The notes beneath the pieces were generated by a model. The model was not told the origin of the DNA. It saw only the letters and a program-made list of their open reading frames with translations, and ran no database searches. Shown here in pieces: positions 1 to 8,726 of a stretch of DNA of 64,000 bases (its first letter is position 1; each line of letters opens with the position of its first letter). Source of the DNA: JAUSPI01 sp964454305 (GTDB lineage: Bacteria > Desulfobacterota > Syntrophia > Syntrophales > JADFWA01); NCBI GenBank assembly GCA_964454305.1, contig CAYVXX010000002.1:18005-82004 (forward strand), given 5' to 3'. The position numbers and the translations under genes are program-made.

Positions 1-598
1 TCAAGGCAAGAATCATCTTGCTGCTTATCTCTAACAGTTTCCGGTCGCTGACATTCAGGTCGATCTCTTCCGTCCTCAGACTCTCCTCCCCAACTACCTT
101 CGGGACATAGGGAGCCATTCCTTTTTCCTGGTTCCACTCATTGCCGTCTACTATTTCAAATCTCTCGATAAGCTCATTGGCAAGGAGATCCGACGCTATT
201 CTTTCCGTGTTACGCCTGCTAATATTACCATTAATTATGTACTGCCTTGAGGTATAAACCCCGTTTACCTTTTCTCCGAGCAAAAGTTCGACGGACTCCC
301 TGGCAGTCTTCCCCACATTGTCGGTGACACCCGGTCTGAATCCTACCTCTATCATCCAGTCAAAGCCGTCGGCCAGTCCCCTGTTAATAGTGTAGTCCTG
401 AATCACCGGATCAGAAAGAGGGCCTCTTGCAATCTGTTGAAGTTTGCCCTTACCGAGATCACCATCTATGGTGTAAACCTCAACAGTCTTAACCTCATCA
501 ACAGTAAGGTGAAGATGCTCGATGATTCTTTTTTTAATCTTTTCGCCGAGGGCATCCCTTATTCCTTTTTTAAATCCGATCTCTATCCTGCTTGCCAT
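1..598 (-). CDS. purL: Phosphoribosylformylglycinamidine synthase, PurS-PurL fusion type (5' part only)
   Basis: Only about the first 199 codons are present; the gene runs off the left edge. The product is expected to convert FGAR, glutamine and ATP to FGAM in purine synthesis, in the cytoplasm. The N-terminus (start ATG at 598, preceded by an AAGGAAAA ribosome binding site) reads MASRIEIGFKKGIRDALGEK and continues through VYTIDG, a PurS-like ferredoxin-fold module. It is followed by DPVIQDYTINR and GFRPGVTDNVGKTARESVEL, which open the PurL part of deltaproteobacterial PurSL-type enzymes. Catalytic motifs lie outside the window. It sits 11 bases downstream of the precorrin-2 dehydrogenase-like gene on the same strand, so the two may be cotranscribed, although their pathways are unrelated. 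The family call is by memory of homologous N-termini and is fairly firm. Confidence 0.75.
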   Translation of the reverse strand, partial: MASRIEIGFKKGIRDALGEKIKKRIIEHLHLTVDEVKTVEVYTIDGDLGKGKLQQIARGPLSDPVIQDYTINRGLADGFDWMIEVGFRPGVTDNVGKTARESVELLLGEKVNGVYTSRQYIINGNISRRNTERIASDLLANELIERFEIVDGNEWNQEKGMAPYVPKVVGEESLRTEEIDLNVSDRKLLEISSKMILAL

Positions 599-609
599 CT
601 CTTTTTCCT

Positions 610-1254
610 TTATTCAAGATCAATATCTTCGCCAGCGATATCACCGATTATCTTTTTTACCTCACCCCAGTTTTTTTCTCTGATATATTGAATGATCTTT
701 GAGTTTAGCAAAGCTTCAAACAATCTCTTGTTCTCTTCATAGGGGTGCCCTCTAATGACGACCTTCTCTCTCACTTGACCCATTATATCGAGGAGGATTC
801 GATACTCGGAGCCATAACTTCCCTGCATCTCCTTTCTCAATTTCTTTGCAAGGGCCGGGCTCTTTCCGCCGGTTGATATAGCTATCTGGAGATCACCCTG
901 CTGAACGATAGAAGGAAGGGTAAAATCACATCGATCAGGACTGTCAACAATATTTACTATTATTCCCTTTTTCTTCGCGTCTAAATATATTCTTTCGTTA
1001 ACATCATCCCTGTCCGTTGCTCCTATCACTAAAAAAGCTTCATTGATAAAGTCTTCCCGATAATCGGCGGCAACATGTCTTATTTTTCCTTCACTCTTCA
1101 TCGTCTCCAGCTCTTGTGTAAGAATCTTTCCCACTACTTCGACATCGGCACCGGCTTCAAGGAGCCTCGTCACCTTTCTTTCAGCAACATCCCCACCGCC
1201 AACAACGACACATTTTTTTTTAAAAATATTAAGACATATCGGATAGTATTTCAT
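610..1254 (-). CDS. Precorrin-2 dehydrogenase / sirohydrochlorin ferrochelatase (Met8/CysG-N type)
   Basis: Converts precorrin-2 to sirohydrochlorin with NAD and probably inserts iron to give siroheme, in the cytoplasm. The 214-residue protein has the Rossmann motif GGGDVAERK (about residues 19-27), the conserved NIVDSPDRCDFTLPS stretch (about 103-115), whose Asp105 is the likely catalytic Asp known from Met8p and CysG, and STGGKSPALAK (about 128-138). The C-terminal dimerisation region is short, as in stand-alone enzymes. The frame stays open upstream to a TTG at 1290. ATG at 1254 is preferred because YYPICLNIFKKKCVVVGGG is the usual family start, although neither start has a clear ribosome binding site. 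Siroheme is the substrate of the Ahb heme route encoded at 43528-47405, so this gene links precorrin-2 to that pathway although it lies about 38 kb away. Confidence 0.85.
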   Translation of the reverse strand: MKYYPICLNIFKKKCVVVGGGDVAERKVTRLLEAGADVEVVGKILTQELETMKSEGKIRHVAADYREDFINEAFLVIGATDRDDVNERIYLDAKKKGIIVNIVDSPDRCDFTLPSIVQQGDLQIAISTGGKSPALAKKLRKEMQGSYGSEYRILLDIMGQVREKVVIRGHPYEENKRLFEALLNSKIIQYIREKNWGEVKKIIGDIAGEDIDLE

Positions 1255-1411
1255 GCAATGTGTGTTATCATGAAGACTATCAAAATTCAAGCAAGACTCT
1301 AACTTGAAATATAATAAAAAAGATTATATATTCCTTGTGCCGAAGTTTATTGGCAATCATCCTGAAATAAAACTTTTCTCTTTTTTGACTACATCATTAG
1401 AGGAGATAAAA

Positions 1412-2356
1412 ATGCCGGGAAAAAGTAAAAAAGATGAGTGGATAAAAATTACATTATCCGCACCGCCTGAGCTGGTTGACCCTCTATCAAATTTTTTAAC
1501 AGAAATAGGCACCCAGGGAGTCTTTCAAGAGGAGTCGGAACCGGACATTCTTAACGATTTTGCCAAATCAACTGAACGGGAAGAATTGATGGCATATTTC
1601 CCCTCCGATACCTCAGCGAAAAAGAGACTCGCCTCCCTGAAAGTTTACATAGACAGCCTTTCTGAAATATTTCCTGAATTAGACAAACCTGACCTTTCAA
1701 TTGAAACGATTACCAACCCGAACTGGGAAGAACAGTGGAAGAAGTATTTCAAACCGCTTCGAATCAGCAAAAATATCGTAGTCAAACCGACATGGGAAAG
1801 ATATACACCAACCGGGCGCGATATCATCATTGAAATAGATCCGGGGATGGCATTCGGGACGGGCCAACATCCTTCCACAAGGATGTGCGTGCAAGCAATC
1901 GAAGATATCCTCCTGAAGGATAGGTCTTTTGAAAAATGGCGGGTGCTTGATGTCGGCACCGGCACCGGCATACTCGGTATATCCTGCGCAAAGTTAGGGG
2001 CACAAAAGGTTGTCTGTCTGGATATTGATCCAAAAGCTGTCGAAATTGCATATAAAAACATTGCCATAAACGGAGTGGAGGACAGGATAAACATATTCAA
2101 CGACGATGTCTTGATGTATAATGATATTTTTAATTTGATTGTGGCAAACCTTACGGCAAAAACGCTGATAAAGCTCCGAGACCACCTCATATCTATGACT
2201 GAAACCGGCGGATATCTTGTCCTTTCAGGAATAATTGACCAGGACAGAAAAGTTGTAGAGGAATTCTTTTTAACCGACGATGTTTCCCTGCACAGTATCA
2301 TCACGGAAAAAGAATGGGTTTGCTACCTCCTTAAAAAGGAGGGGAAAGGGAATTGA
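1412..2356 (+). CDS. prmA: Ribosomal protein L11 methyltransferase
   Basis: Cytoplasmic SAM-dependent enzyme that trimethylates ribosomal protein L11. The 314-residue product carries the family signature PNWEEQWKKYFKPLRI (about residues 103-118), GMAFGTGQHPST (145-156), the SAM-binding loop VLDVGTGTGILGI (178-190), an acidic LDID (203-206) and the NLIVANL motif (241-247). The frame is open from TTG 1304, but ATG 1412 has a strong AGGAG at 1401-1405 and gives the expected N-terminus, so the upstream 36 codons are not coding. Its TGA stop overlaps the TTG start of rsmE, which implies translational coupling. The prmA-rsmE pairing is common in bacteria. Confidence 0.93.
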   Translation: MPGKSKKDEWIKITLSAPPELVDPLSNFLTEIGTQGVFQEESEPDILNDFAKSTEREELMAYFPSDTSAKKRLASLKVYIDSLSEIFPELDKPDLSIETITNPNWEEQWKKYFKPLRISKNIVVKPTWERYTPTGRDIIIEIDPGMAFGTGQHPSTRMCVQAIEDILLKDRSFEKWRVLDVGTGTGILGISCAKLGAQKVVCLDIDPKAVEIAYKNIAINGVEDRINIFNDDVLMYNDIFNLIVANLTAKTLIKLRDHLISMTETGGYLVLSGIIDQDRKVVEEFFLTDDVSLHSIITEKEWVCYLLKKEGKGN

Positions 2357-3123
2357 CTATACCAAGAATTTATCTTCCTCAAAAAATGGAGGAGGGAAGT
2401 ACGGTAGAATTAAGGTATGAAAATCTACATTATATAAAGAATGTCCTTCGTCTAAAAAGGGAAAACCCTTTGATCCTCTTTGATGGAATGGGTTTTGAGT
2501 ATGAATCTACGATAAGAAATATTACCGTCAAAAGCGCAACGGTAGAAATCATCAGAAAAAACCCGTTTCAGGTTGACAACTCAACAAAAATCACTCTGGC
2601 TCAGGCACTCCCGAAAGGGAATAAAATGGACTTTATCATCCAGAAGGCTTCCGAGCTCGGGGTTACCAGGATAATCCCTTTTAAATCCTCAAGATCGATA
2701 CCGAAATTAGCCGGAAATAAAATACATCTCAAGATACCCAGATGGCAGAAGATAGCCGTCGAGGCATCCAGAAAGTGCGGCAGGGAAAATATCCCGGAGA
2801 TTACAGATATAATTACCTATGAAAAGGCTTTGCAATGGCCAAAAGAGGACATTCTGAAAATAATCTTCTGGGAAGGGGAAACCAACACGGGAATAAAAGA
2901 GATCCTGCAAAGTAAAAAATACGAAGGTGTAACCGATTTCTTCATTGTAGTCGGACCTGAGGGAGGATTTTCAAATGAGGAAATCGAAATGGCCTCCAGG
3001 GTTGGTTTTCTACCGGCAAGCCTGGGCAGATTGGTCTTGAAGGTCGAAACAGCCGCCCTTGTTATTCTTTCCATCCTTCAATATGAAAAGGGCCTCTTCG
3101 GAATCACCTATAAAAAGGAATAA
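2353..3123 (+). CDS. rsmE: 16S rRNA (uracil-1498-N3)-methyltransferase
   Basis: SPOUT-class methyltransferase that makes m3U1498 in 16S rRNA with SAM. The 256-residue protein has an N-terminal PUA-like part, the AQALPKGNKMDFIIQKASEL stretch (about 83-102), EASRKCGR (137-144) and the SAM-binding knot motifs GPEGGFS (201-207) and SLGRLVLKVETA (223-234). Translation begins at a TTG embedded in the prmA stop (TTGA), with a GGAGGGGAAAGGG tract just upstream acting as ribosome binding site. A TTG start here is decided by that site and by homology of the N-terminus. It is followed 5 bases later by the RDD gene. Confidence 0.92.
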   Translation: MTIPRIYLPQKMEEGSTVELRYENLHYIKNVLRLKRENPLILFDGMGFEYESTIRNITVKSATVEIIRKNPFQVDNSTKITLAQALPKGNKMDFIIQKASELGVTRIIPFKSSRSIPKLAGNKIHLKIPRWQKIAVEASRKCGRENIPEITDIITYEKALQWPKEDILKIIFWEGETNTGIKEILQSKKYEGVTDFFIVVGPEGGFSNEEIEMASRVGFLPASLGRLVLKVETAALVILSILQYEKGLFGITYKKE

Positions 3124-3128
3124 CCCGT

Positions 3129-3650
3129 ATGATTGAAAGCAACTACGGTGGTTTCTGGCAGAGAGGAGTCGCATTTCTCATAGACAAAACGATCCTCTTT
3201 TTTATATCCCTGATACTCTTCTTTATAGGAATTCTGGCCATGAGTTTGGGCTTTCAGTCTGGCGGCGACATGCTTTCAATCGAGACATTTACAAAACTAA
3301 CCTCCAATTTCATAATTTCCTATTGCACAATGACTCTATTATTAAATGCTATATACTTTACATGTTTTCACGGTACAACCGGCCAGACACTTGGGAAAAA
3401 AATCTTCGGTCTCAAGGTAGTACAAAAAACAGGGGAACCGATGACTATGGGAATAGCCTTTTTGAGATGGGTGGGATACCTTATCTCCGCCCTGATATTG
3501 TACCTCGGTTTTATCTGGATAGCCTTTGACAGAAGAAAACAGGGATGGCATGACAAGATTGCAGGAACCTGCGTCATCAAAATAAACCCTGTCAAAAACG
3601 CCTTGACAAATGCAGGGAGATTGGATAGAAGCCAGATGATTCATAAATAG
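3129..3650 (+). CDS. RDD family integral membrane protein
   Basis: A 173-residue inner-membrane protein of the RDD family, whose biochemical role is generally unknown. Hydrophobic segments lie near residues 18-40, 60-80 and 120-140. The N-terminal YGGFWQRGVAFLIDK carries the Arg and Asp that name the family, and the C-terminal part has the usual FDRRKQGWHDKIAGTCVI signature. The ATG is preceded by AAGGAA at good spacing. It lies immediately after rsmE and its stop is only 6 bases before tRNA-Phe, so the tRNA is either cotranscribed or has a promoter within this gene. No substrate can be named. Confidence 0.85.
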   Translation: MIESNYGGFWQRGVAFLIDKTILFFISLILFFIGILAMSLGFQSGGDMLSIETFTKLTSNFIISYCTMTLLLNAIYFTCFHGTTGQTLGKKIFGLKVVQKTGEPMTMGIAFLRWVGYLISALILYLGFIWIAFDRRKQGWHDKIAGTCVIKINPVKNALTNAGRLDRSQMIHK

Positions 3651-3656
3651 GTTTAT

Positions 3657-3732
3657 GGGTCGGTAGCTCAGTCGGTAGAGCACCGGACTGAAAATCCGGG
3701 TGTCGGCAGTTCAATTCTGCCCTGACCCACCA
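3657..3732 (+). tRNA. tRNA-Phe (anticodon GAA)
   Basis: A full 76-base cloverleaf with encoded CCA. The acceptor GGGTCGG pairs with CTGACCC (one G-T pair), the anticodon stem CCGGA/TCCGG encloses loop CTGAAAA with anticodon GAA, and the T-loop reads TTCAATT. A strong intrinsic terminator follows 9 bases later. Confidence 0.97.
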
Positions 3733-3740
3733 TGAAAGCG

Positions 3741-3773
3741 AAAGAGCTATGTCATTGAACATAGCTCTTTTTT
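3741..3773 (+). terminator. Intrinsic terminator after tRNA-Phe
   Basis: A perfect 12-base-pair stem, AAAGAGCTATGT against ACATAGCTCTTT, closes a six-base loop and runs into a T tract (TTTTTT). It ends the rsmE-RDD-tRNA transcript. The symmetric A and T tracts could let it work on both strands. Confidence 0.9.
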
Positions 3774-3890
3774 GTGGAATTTTATACTGAAATAATGTTA
3801 GCATTATTACTCAATGGACAGATGTGTTACTTACGTTTCACAGTTCTGAACCTCTAACAATAATTTTCTCGTTAATGTATGGGTGTTTAC

Positions 3891-5210
3891 ATGAAAAAAC
3901 ATTTTAGGAAAAGTCTCCCTTTTTTAATATTCCTGGCAAGTTTTTTAGTCCTGCTCTTTCTGCCGGGGTACTTTGGCAACAACCAGGTTTCTGCAATAGA
4001 CAAAGATACTTACGAGAATTTGAAGGTGTTCAATCAGGTTCTCGATATGATCGAGAAGAACTACGTAGAGGAGGTTGAACAAAAGACCCTTATTCAGGGA
4101 GCCATAAAGGGAATGGTAAAAACCCTCGATCCTCACAGCACTTTCATGAGTGCCGATATGTACAAAGAGTTGCAGGTAGAAACGAAGGGAAGTTTTGGTG
4201 GACTTGGCATTGTGATAACAATAAAGAATGATGTTCTCACGGTGGTATCCCCTATTGAGGATACCCCTGCCTTTCTTGCAGGTATCAAGGCCGGCGACCA
4301 GATTATCAAGATCAATGACAAATCTACCAAGGGTATTACCATTATGGAAGCAGTCAAAAAACTACGGGGGCCTAAAAACACAAAGGTAACTATCACTGTC
4401 ATGCGGGAAGATATGAAACAACCGAAGGATTTCACAATCACCCGCGCGATCATAGAGATAAAGAGCGTCAAGTACAAGATATATGGCGACATCGGTTATA
4501 TCAGGATACTGGCATTTCAGGGAAAAACGGCAGATGATCTCAAAAACGCCATCGAGGAAATCAATAAAAAAACAGTTCCGCTGAAGGGACTGGTACTGGA
4601 TCTGAGAAACAATCCGGGAGGTCTTCTCGATCAAGCAGTAAAAATCTCCGACATATTCATCAAATCGGGGGTTATCGTCTCCACAAAAGGGAGGATAAAA
4701 AGTGTCGATGAAACGTATACTGCTAAAAATGATGGAAATGAGCCGGTTGTTCCGATGATTGCCCTGGTTAATGAAGGTACAGCCAGCGCAGCCGAGATTG
4801 TATCGGGCGCACTTCAGGACAATGGTAAAGCCATAATACTCGGCACCCAGACATTTGGAAAGGGTTCCGTACAGACGGTTATTCCACTCGAGAACGGTGC
4901 GGCACTGAAATTGACCACTGCAAAATACTACACACCAAAGGGAAAATCCATTCAGGCTGAAGGTATTACCCCCGATATAGTAGTGAAATATATAAATCCT
5001 CCTGATGAGAAGGAATCTATTGATACATCTATGGGAATGAGAGAAAAGGACCTCAAGGGACACATAAAAGGAACAAATGAAACATCAAAAGAAGCTAAAG
5101 AGGTTTCAATAAAAAAAGCTCACGACGACTTAAAGATGGATAATCAGCTGAAAAGTGCCATTGATCTTTTAAAAAGCTGGGAGATATTTGAAGATAGAAA
5201 TAAGGGTTAA
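3891..5210 (+). CDS. ctpA: Carboxy-terminal processing serine protease (S41 family)
   Basis: Periplasmic protease of the CtpA/Prc type, which trims the C-termini of envelope proteins. The 439-residue product has a basic, hydrophobic signal anchor (about residues 1-35), a PDZ domain (about 100-175, opening GGLGIVITIKNDVLTVVSP) and the S41 catalytic core. The core contains VNEGTASAAEIVSG with the nucleophile near Ser299 and TFGKGSVQT with the general base near Lys324. ATG at 3879 is an in-frame alternative; 3891 is preferred because GGGTG precedes it. It is followed 15 bases later by the divergent polysaccharide deacetylase, a pairing also found in other proteobacteria, where it suggests a cell-wall or division-related job. 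Confidence 0.92.
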   Translation: MKKHFRKSLPFLIFLASFLVLLFLPGYFGNNQVSAIDKDTYENLKVFNQVLDMIEKNYVEEVEQKTLIQGAIKGMVKTLDPHSTFMSADMYKELQVETKGSFGGLGIVITIKNDVLTVVSPIEDTPAFLAGIKAGDQIIKINDKSTKGITIMEAVKKLRGPKNTKVTITVMREDMKQPKDFTITRAIIEIKSVKYKIYGDIGYIRILAFQGKTADDLKNAIEEINKKTVPLKGLVLDLRNNPGGLLDQAVKISDIFIKSGVIVSTKGRIKSVDETYTAKNDGNEPVVPMIALVNEGTASAAEIVSGALQDNGKAIILGTQTFGKGSVQTVIPLENGAALKLTTAKYYTPKGKSIQAEGITPDIVVKYINPPDEKESIDTSMGMREKDLKGHIKGTNETSKEAKEVSIKKAHDDLKMDNQLKSAIDLLKSWEIFEDRNKG

Positions 5211-5225
5211 GTTCCGGTAGGCGGG

Positions 5226-6092
5226 GTGAAAAAGAAAAGTAAAAGGGGGAATTCAACATTCAGGCGGATTTTAATCGGATTCGGCATATTCATATTGTTT
5301 GTTGCAACAGTTTCAATTGTTTGTATATCGAACATTAAAACAGTCAAAAAGACTATCAAAAAAGAAAACGTACGAAAATATCACTCTAAAATTAACGGCA
5401 GCAAGCAAGTTGTTCCATCTTCTAAAAGGCAGAAAATAGCCTTCATCATAGACGATATCGGATATGATTTGTCACCGTTGAATGAACTTCTTAAAATTAA
5501 TGCCCCGATTACTTTCTCCATCCTCCCCTATAGTCCTTATTCTATTGATGCGGCAGAAAAACTACATCGCGCAGGTAAAGAAATTCTCCTCCACCTTCCC
5601 ATGGAGCCTTATGGTTATCCCGACAAAGACCCCGGTATCGGGGCACTTTTTTTATGGATGAACGAAGAAGAGATAAAAACTCAGATCAAAAAAGATATCG
5701 AAGCCGTACCATATATATCCGGAGTTAATAATCATATGGGTTCACGGTTTATGGAAAACGAAGACAAACTGAGCATTGTTTTGAACCAGCTCAATGAAGA
5801 GGGCCTTTTCTTTGTGGACAGCCTAACCACCAAACATTCAAAGGGCAAGAAACTTGCTAAGGGAATGGGGCTCAGATTTGCGTCGAGAGATATATTTATT
5901 GATAACAATCAGGACTTTACTATTATTCTTCAAAAGTTTATAAGTCCTTTAAAGAAACGTAACCGATGGAAGACTCTATTAATTATCTGTCATCCCTATC
6001 CAAGTACAATTTCGGCACTTAAAGATGCTGTCCCTAAGATTAAAGCAGAGGGGATTAATATAGTCCCGGTATCAGATTTAACAAGCAATTAA
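5226..6092 (+). CDS. Divergent polysaccharide deacetylase family protein (DUF610/YibQ type)
   Basis: A 288-residue protein with an N-terminal membrane anchor (about residues 13-35), a lysine-rich linker, and a NodB-like barrel. The barrel shows IAFIIDDIGYD (71-81), LLHLPMEPYGYP (121-132), NNHMGSRF (168-175) and a late ICHPYPS segment. These correspond to the metal-site Asp and His positions of the divergent deacetylase family, often encoded beside ctpA or envC. Expected location is the periplasmic face of the inner membrane; the substrate is unknown, with peptidoglycan or polysaccharide plausible. Translation starts at GTG 5226 inside GGCGGGGTG, a weak but adequate context. It lies between ctpA and the TPR lipoprotein on the same strand. 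Confidence 0.85.
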   Translation: MKKKSKRGNSTFRRILIGFGIFILFVATVSIVCISNIKTVKKTIKKENVRKYHSKINGSKQVVPSSKRQKIAFIIDDIGYDLSPLNELLKINAPITFSILPYSPYSIDAAEKLHRAGKEILLHLPMEPYGYPDKDPGIGALFLWMNEEEIKTQIKKDIEAVPYISGVNNHMGSRFMENEDKLSIVLNQLNEEGLFFVDSLTTKHSKGKKLAKGMGLRFASRDIFIDNNQDFTIILQKFISPLKKRNRWKTLLIICHPYPSTISALKDAVPKIKAEGINIVPVSDLTSN

Positions 6093-6115
6093 TTTTTTAT
6101 ATGTACTCAGATTCT

Positions 6116-7834
6116 ATGAAAAAACTCTTTTGTATAGTCCTTCTATTACCGCTGATTGCATGCGCCGTTACTGCCGACCATCGTGAAGACCAGGCAACCC
6201 TTCCTCAAATGGAAAAATCTTCATTTAACGCCCTCTATCACTACTCCATTGGAGTACAGCTTGCCCTCGAGGGCCATTTAGATGAAGCCACAAAAGAATA
6301 CAGGAAAACCCTCAGTTTTGACCCCACCTCTCCCTACCTGGCGGTAGAACTTGCCACCCTGTACACCAAAATGGGTAAGGTGAATAAAGCTATAGAAATA
6401 TGCGAAAAATCCCTTATTTATAATCCCGGTTACTTAGATATCCATCTTCTGCTGGGCGGGTTATACCTAAACCTGAAGGAATACGAAAACGCAGAAAGAG
6501 AATTTAAAAAAGTAATAGCTTTAGATAAGAAACGTCTTGACCCCTATCTCTATCTCGGGGCCATCTATTCGGAAAATAAAGAATACGAAAAGGCAATCGA
6601 GATATTAAAGGGGATGCTTAAGATCAATCCCTCCAATCTTATGGGCAACTATTACCTTGCAAAGACATATGCCGAAATGAAATTGTATGGGAAGGCTGAA
6701 AAATGGTTCAAAAAAACCCTCACTATAAAACCTGATTTTGAATCGGCATTGATGGAACTGGGATACGTTTATGAAATTCAAAAAAAGAACAGCTGTGCAA
6801 TAGAAATCTATAGCACTTTAATCAACTTCTACCCGAATAGAATTAATGTGAGGGTCAGGCTGGGAAAACTTTTCTTAAGAGAAGGAAAATATGATAAAGC
6901 CGTAAAAGAGCTTGAAAATACTTTGAAGTTAGATAGTTCAAACAGAGAAGTGAGATTGTCGCTGGGGCTTGTTTATTTTGAGTGGAAAAAATATGACAGA
7001 GCCATTAAGGAGTTTTTAGCTCTCCTCAAGAAATCCCCGCTCGACCATCGTGTAAGATATCTTCTGGCATCGGCCTATGAAGAAAAGAAGCGGTATAGTA
7101 CTGCCATCAAAGAATTCAAAGAAATCCCGGCAGGGTCGGATCTCTATGGAAGTGCCCGAATTCATGTCGGGACGATTTTGAAAAAAGAGGGGAAAACCGC
7201 CGAAGCCATAGAACTAATCAAGAAAGCAATTGATGAAAAAAGAAAAGACGGCATCCTGTATGGTTTTCTTGCATATCTTTATCAGGAAAATAAAAATCTC
7301 CAGGATGCAGCAAAAACGTTAGAAGAGGGACTCCGGGGCTCTCCCCAGAGTATTGACCTTCATTACAGGCTTGGTGTCCTTTTCGAGCAAATGAATAGAA
7401 CCAATGACAGCATTGCCGAGATGGAGAAGATCCTTAAAATTGACCCGGAGAGTGCAGAGGCGCTCAATTTCATAGGTTACAGTTATGCCGACAGAGGCAT
7501 AAATCTCAATAAAGCCGAAAAGATGATACAAAAGGCCCTCAAGCTGAAGACAGGTGATGGATATATTACAGACAGCCTCGGCTGGGTATATTTCAAGAAA
7601 AACAATTTGAAGTTAGCCATAAAATATCTGAAAAAGGCATCGGACTCCCTGCCCAACGATCCAACAATCGCTGAGCACCTCGGAGATGCCTATGCGAAGG
7701 CTGGTCGGTTCAAGGATGCCCTCAAGACGTACAGACGAGCGCTGAAGCTAAAACCCGACGATAAAAGACTGCAAAAAAAGATAGATGAGATTATGAAGAA
7801 GTGCCTAAAGTTTGAAGTGCCTAAAGGGAGCTAA
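6116..7834 (+). CDS. TPR-repeat lipoprotein
   Basis: A 572-residue protein with a lipoprotein signal (LLLPLIAC, acylated Cys16) followed by about a dozen and a half tetratricopeptide repeats with recurrent A-hydrophobic-xx-Y/F and P-x-x cores (for example AIEICEKSLIYNPGYLD). It is probably an envelope-anchored assembly scaffold; no enzymatic motif is visible. Start ATG 6116 is chosen over ATG 6101 because it begins the signal peptide MKKLFCIVLLLP. The last residues, KCLKFEVPKGS, are encoded by a copy of the CTAAAGTG intergenic repeat, so the native end of the gene was probably altered by repeat insertion. It is followed by the DUF4292-like lipoprotein, and together they may serve outer-membrane biogenesis. 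Confidence 0.85.
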   Translation: MKKLFCIVLLLPLIACAVTADHREDQATLPQMEKSSFNALYHYSIGVQLALEGHLDEATKEYRKTLSFDPTSPYLAVELATLYTKMGKVNKAIEICEKSLIYNPGYLDIHLLLGGLYLNLKEYENAEREFKKVIALDKKRLDPYLYLGAIYSENKEYEKAIEILKGMLKINPSNLMGNYYLAKTYAEMKLYGKAEKWFKKTLTIKPDFESALMELGYVYEIQKKNSCAIEIYSTLINFYPNRINVRVRLGKLFLREGKYDKAVKELENTLKLDSSNREVRLSLGLVYFEWKKYDRAIKEFLALLKKSPLDHRVRYLLASAYEEKKRYSTAIKEFKEIPAGSDLYGSARIHVGTILKKEGKTAEAIELIKKAIDEKRKDGILYGFLAYLYQENKNLQDAAKTLEEGLRGSPQSIDLHYRLGVLFEQMNRTNDSIAEMEKILKIDPESAEALNFIGYSYADRGINLNKAEKMIQKALKLKTGDGYITDSLGWVYFKKNNLKLAIKYLKKASDSLPNDPTIAEHLGDAYAKAGRFKDALKTYRRALKLKPDDKRLQKKIDEIMKKCLKFEVPKGS

Positions 7835-7883
7835 AGTTGAAATGACCAAAATCCTTAACTTTAGGCACTTTAGTTCACTTTAC
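7800..7883. repeat. CTAAAGTG repeat family, short copy overlapping a gene end
   Basis: Arms GTGCCTAAAGTTTGAAGTGC and AACTTTAGGCACTTTAG lie in inverted orientation around a short spacer. It shares its arms with the 140-base copies at 22962-23110 and 55250-55390 but lacks their core. Its left arm forms the last codons of the TPR lipoprotein gene. Confidence 0.8.
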
Positions 7884-7925
7884 GCTCCACTCTTTTTTAA
7901 CTTTATCGCATTTCAGGAACTTTAG

Positions 7926-8717
7926 ATGAAAAAATATATCCTGACCATTTTATTTTTATTCCTCGTTCTTATCTTTTGCGGATGTACCCCCGCGAAGGTT
8001 GCGGTGCCATTCAGGGGACATGTTTTGCCTCCTGAAGATGTCCTGAAGAATATCTCCAGAACAAATAATTTAAGAGACACGCTAAAAGCCATTGCCCATA
8101 TCGCTGTGGATACTCCCAAGGGAAAGCATTCAATGAAGGTAGCCCTGATTGTCAAAAGACCTTCATTTCTCAGGGTAGAAGCGATGCCTATAATCGGTCC
8201 TTCCGACCTTTTTCTGTCCATCAATGAAAATTCTTTGAAGGTATTTCTTCCGAAAGAAGGAAAGTTTTACGTCGGTCATGCTACCAGAAAAAACCTTGCC
8301 ATGTTTTTCCCAATAAACCTGAAGGCAGAAGATATTATATCAATACTTGTCGGCACACCCCCGCATATACAAGAACAAAACACCACTTTACGGGGACAGG
8401 TAGAAGGGGAACTTTACCGGATAGATGTTATGACTCAAGGCAAAAAGATCCAGTCACTCTGGGTAAACCCGGATGGTAATCTGGTCAGAATCGAGGTTTT
8501 AGATAATGAAGGCAAGATTTCGTACACGGCAAGGCTTGAAGATCACCATAAGATCTGTGGAGCGTCCATTCCGGGAAAAGTAATAATTATAACTGGAAAA
8601 CCTCGTAAATTAAATGCCCGCATACGGTATTCAGATACTCGGCTCACACAGAATGTGAACCCTGCCATCTTCGATCTTGACATCCCGCCCGGCATAGAAC
8701 CGATATTTATCGATTGA
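7926..8717 (+). CDS. Outer-membrane lipoprotein, DUF4292/LolB-like
   Basis: A 263-residue predicted lipoprotein: MKKYILTILFLFLVLIF is followed by CGCT, with either Cys18 or Cys20 as the acylated residue. The rest is beta-rich, with MKVALIVKRPSFLRVEAMP and GPSDLFLSINENSLKVFLP resembling the half-barrel of LolA/LolB and DUF4292 proteins, which carry lipoproteins or lipids through the periplasm. This is a fold-level resemblance; no ligand can be named. The gene lies 91 bases after the TPR lipoprotein, beyond a repeat copy, and converges on cpoB. LolB-like proteins next to TPR lipoproteins are common in this group, which supports a role in outer-membrane assembly. Confidence 0.7.
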   Translation: MKKYILTILFLFLVLIFCGCTPAKVAVPFRGHVLPPEDVLKNISRTNNLRDTLKAIAHIAVDTPKGKHSMKVALIVKRPSFLRVEAMPIIGPSDLFLSINENSLKVFLPKEGKFYVGHATRKNLAMFFPINLKAEDIISILVGTPPHIQEQNTTLRGQVEGELYRIDVMTQGKKIQSLWVNPDGNLVRIEVLDNEGKISYTARLEDHHKICGASIPGKVIIITGKPRKLNARIRYSDTRLTQNVNPAIFDLDIPPGIEPIFID

Positions 8718-8726
8718 TCTGTTTCT

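Noticed and set aside
1304..1411. N-terminal extension of prmA from TTG 1304
   Set aside because: No ribosome binding site at TTG 1304, while AGGAG precedes ATG 1412 and the family homology begins there.
4362..5063. A 233-codon open frame opposite ctpA
   Set aside because: Antisense shadow of a strongly supported protease gene, with no recognisable motif.
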